Origin: Planctomycetota bacterium
GTDB lineage: Bacteria > Planctomycetota > Planctomycetia > Planctomycetales > Planctomycetaceae
Length of the DNA: 5,378 nucleotides
NCBI GenBank assembly: GCA_029977045.1
Contig: JAPOLP010000459.1
Coordinates: 1-5,378, forward strand
Reading direction: 5' to 3'
Shown here in pieces: positions 5,024 to 5,378 of this stretch. The translations under genes were made by a program, and so were the position numbers. Below the pieces are notes generated by a model, which saw only the letters and a program-made list of their open reading frames with translations, was not told the origin of the DNA and did not search any database. Position 1 is the stretch's first letter. Each line of letters starts with the position of its first letter.

Positions 5024-5378
5024 CTAGTCCGAGAACCCATGCAGGCCTTTGAGGTAGAAGGCCGACGATTTGTGGTTCTTGTCGCATTCGTAGCAACGCT
5101 TCAGCCGATTCTTGTAGAGCGGCCAGACAGTGCTGCGGTGATGAGCATTCGGACGGCCTTCGATGTCGCCGTAGATAAAGAAGTCCAGATCGTTCGGTTC
5201 AGTGACTTCCATCCCTGGCAGCAGCGATGGTGCCTGATCCGGCTCCAAAGGCTCGACAAGTTCCGGAGTGACAATGATCAACAGCTCGGTTTCGACCCGG
5301 TCGATGCTTCGAGTCGCCGTCAGGGCATTCAGGCCGGGGATGTCTCCGATGATCGGAAACTTTGAGGTCGTCCCACCT
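5024..5378 (-). CDS. cpaC: Tad/Flp pilus secretin (CpaC/RcpA type), C-terminal part
   Basis: The last 117 residues of an outer-membrane secretin, the multimeric pore through which the pilus passes. The frame is open to the window edge, so the N-domains and most of the barrel lie outside. The visible start, F-P-I-I-G-D-I-P-G-L (codons 7-16), and E-T-E-L-L-I-I-V-T-P-E-L-V (29-41) are the signature of the secretin C-terminal domain. An unusual 75-residue tail follows: P-rich and acidic at first, then G-D-I-E-G-R-P, a H-H-R-S-T-V-W-P-L-Y stretch, a Cys pair C-Y-E-C, and the end G-L-H-G-F-S-D. TTG at 5281 is an internal Leu codon, not the start. Same strand as the two lipoprotein genes, 107 nt upstream of the first. 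Family is certain; the Tad assignment (rather than type II secretion) rests on the neighbours and the tail. Confidence 0.88.
   Translation of the reverse strand, partial: GGTTSKFPIIGDIPGLNALTATRSIDRVETELLIIVTPELVEPLEPDQAPSLLPGMEVTEPNDLDFFIYGDIEGRPNAHHRSTVWPLYKNRLKRCYECDKNHKSSAFYLKGLHGFSD

Noticed and set aside
4747..5040. Minus-strand 97-codon frame spanning the gap between secretin and lipoprotein
   Set aside because: It overlaps both genes out of frame, resembles no family, and ignores the good AAGGA-ATG start of the lipoprotein.
5024..5281. Secretin fragment as a small stand-alone gene starting at TTG 5281
   Set aside because: The same frame continues upstream to the window edge with secretin core motifs, so the TTG is an internal Leu codon.
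4991..5365. Plus-strand frame of 124 codons opposite the secretin
   Set aside because: Antisense shadow of the secretin tail, which has clear family motifs on the minus strand.
1..5378. tRNA, rRNA, CRISPR, insertion sequence or attachment site
   Set aside because: No cloverleaf, spaced direct repeats, transposase or terminal inverted repeats were found by eye on either strand.

Overview
The window reads as ordinary GC-rich chromosomal DNA of a planctomycete. This is an inference from protein style: a thiamine phosphate synthase with an N-terminal ThiD2 domain, a coaX downstream of a dus gene, and a Tad-pilus secretin with a long C-terminal tail. No 16S or other phylogenetic marker is present, so genus cannot be given. 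Six protein-coding genes fill almost the whole window. I see no RNA genes, insertion sequences, CRISPR arrays or phage genes.

Left half, plus strand (1-3356): three tightly packed genes. The first is the 3' two thirds of a tRNA-dihydrouridine synthase, already containing its catalytic Cys motif at the window edge. It overlaps by 7 nt a type III pantothenate kinase (coaX, first step of coenzyme A synthesis). After a 48-nt pyrimidine-rich gap comes a 568-residue thiamine enzyme built of three parts: a double Clp-N domain, a ThiD2 domain (HMP-phosphate kinase) and a ThiE domain (thiamine phosphate synthase). ThiD2 plus ThiE would catalyse two successive steps, HMP-P to HMP-PP to thiamine phosphate. 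The Clp-N module is a protein-interaction domain normally found on Clp unfoldases, and it is the most unusual thing in the window.

Right half, minus strand (5378 down to 3386): the end of a Tad/Flp pilus cluster, convergent with the left operon and separated from it by only 29 bp. In transcription order it holds the C-terminal part of a CpaC/RcpA-type secretin, a small lipoprotein with a CpaD-like (or degenerate OmpA-like) core and a polyglycine tail, and a five-TPR lipoprotein of TadD type. Together these would be the outer-membrane pore and its lipoprotein partners. No pilin, ATPase (CpaF/TadA) or TadB/C gene is in the window.

The pilus-side intergenic regions are rich in inverted repeats. 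Both lipoprotein genes have a Shine-Dalgarno sequence in the loop of a hairpin that abuts (or just enters) the start codon. A UUCG-capped hairpin precedes one of them, and a perfect 14-bp stem lies between the two. The coaX and thi genes, by contrast, show no Shine-Dalgarno sequence.
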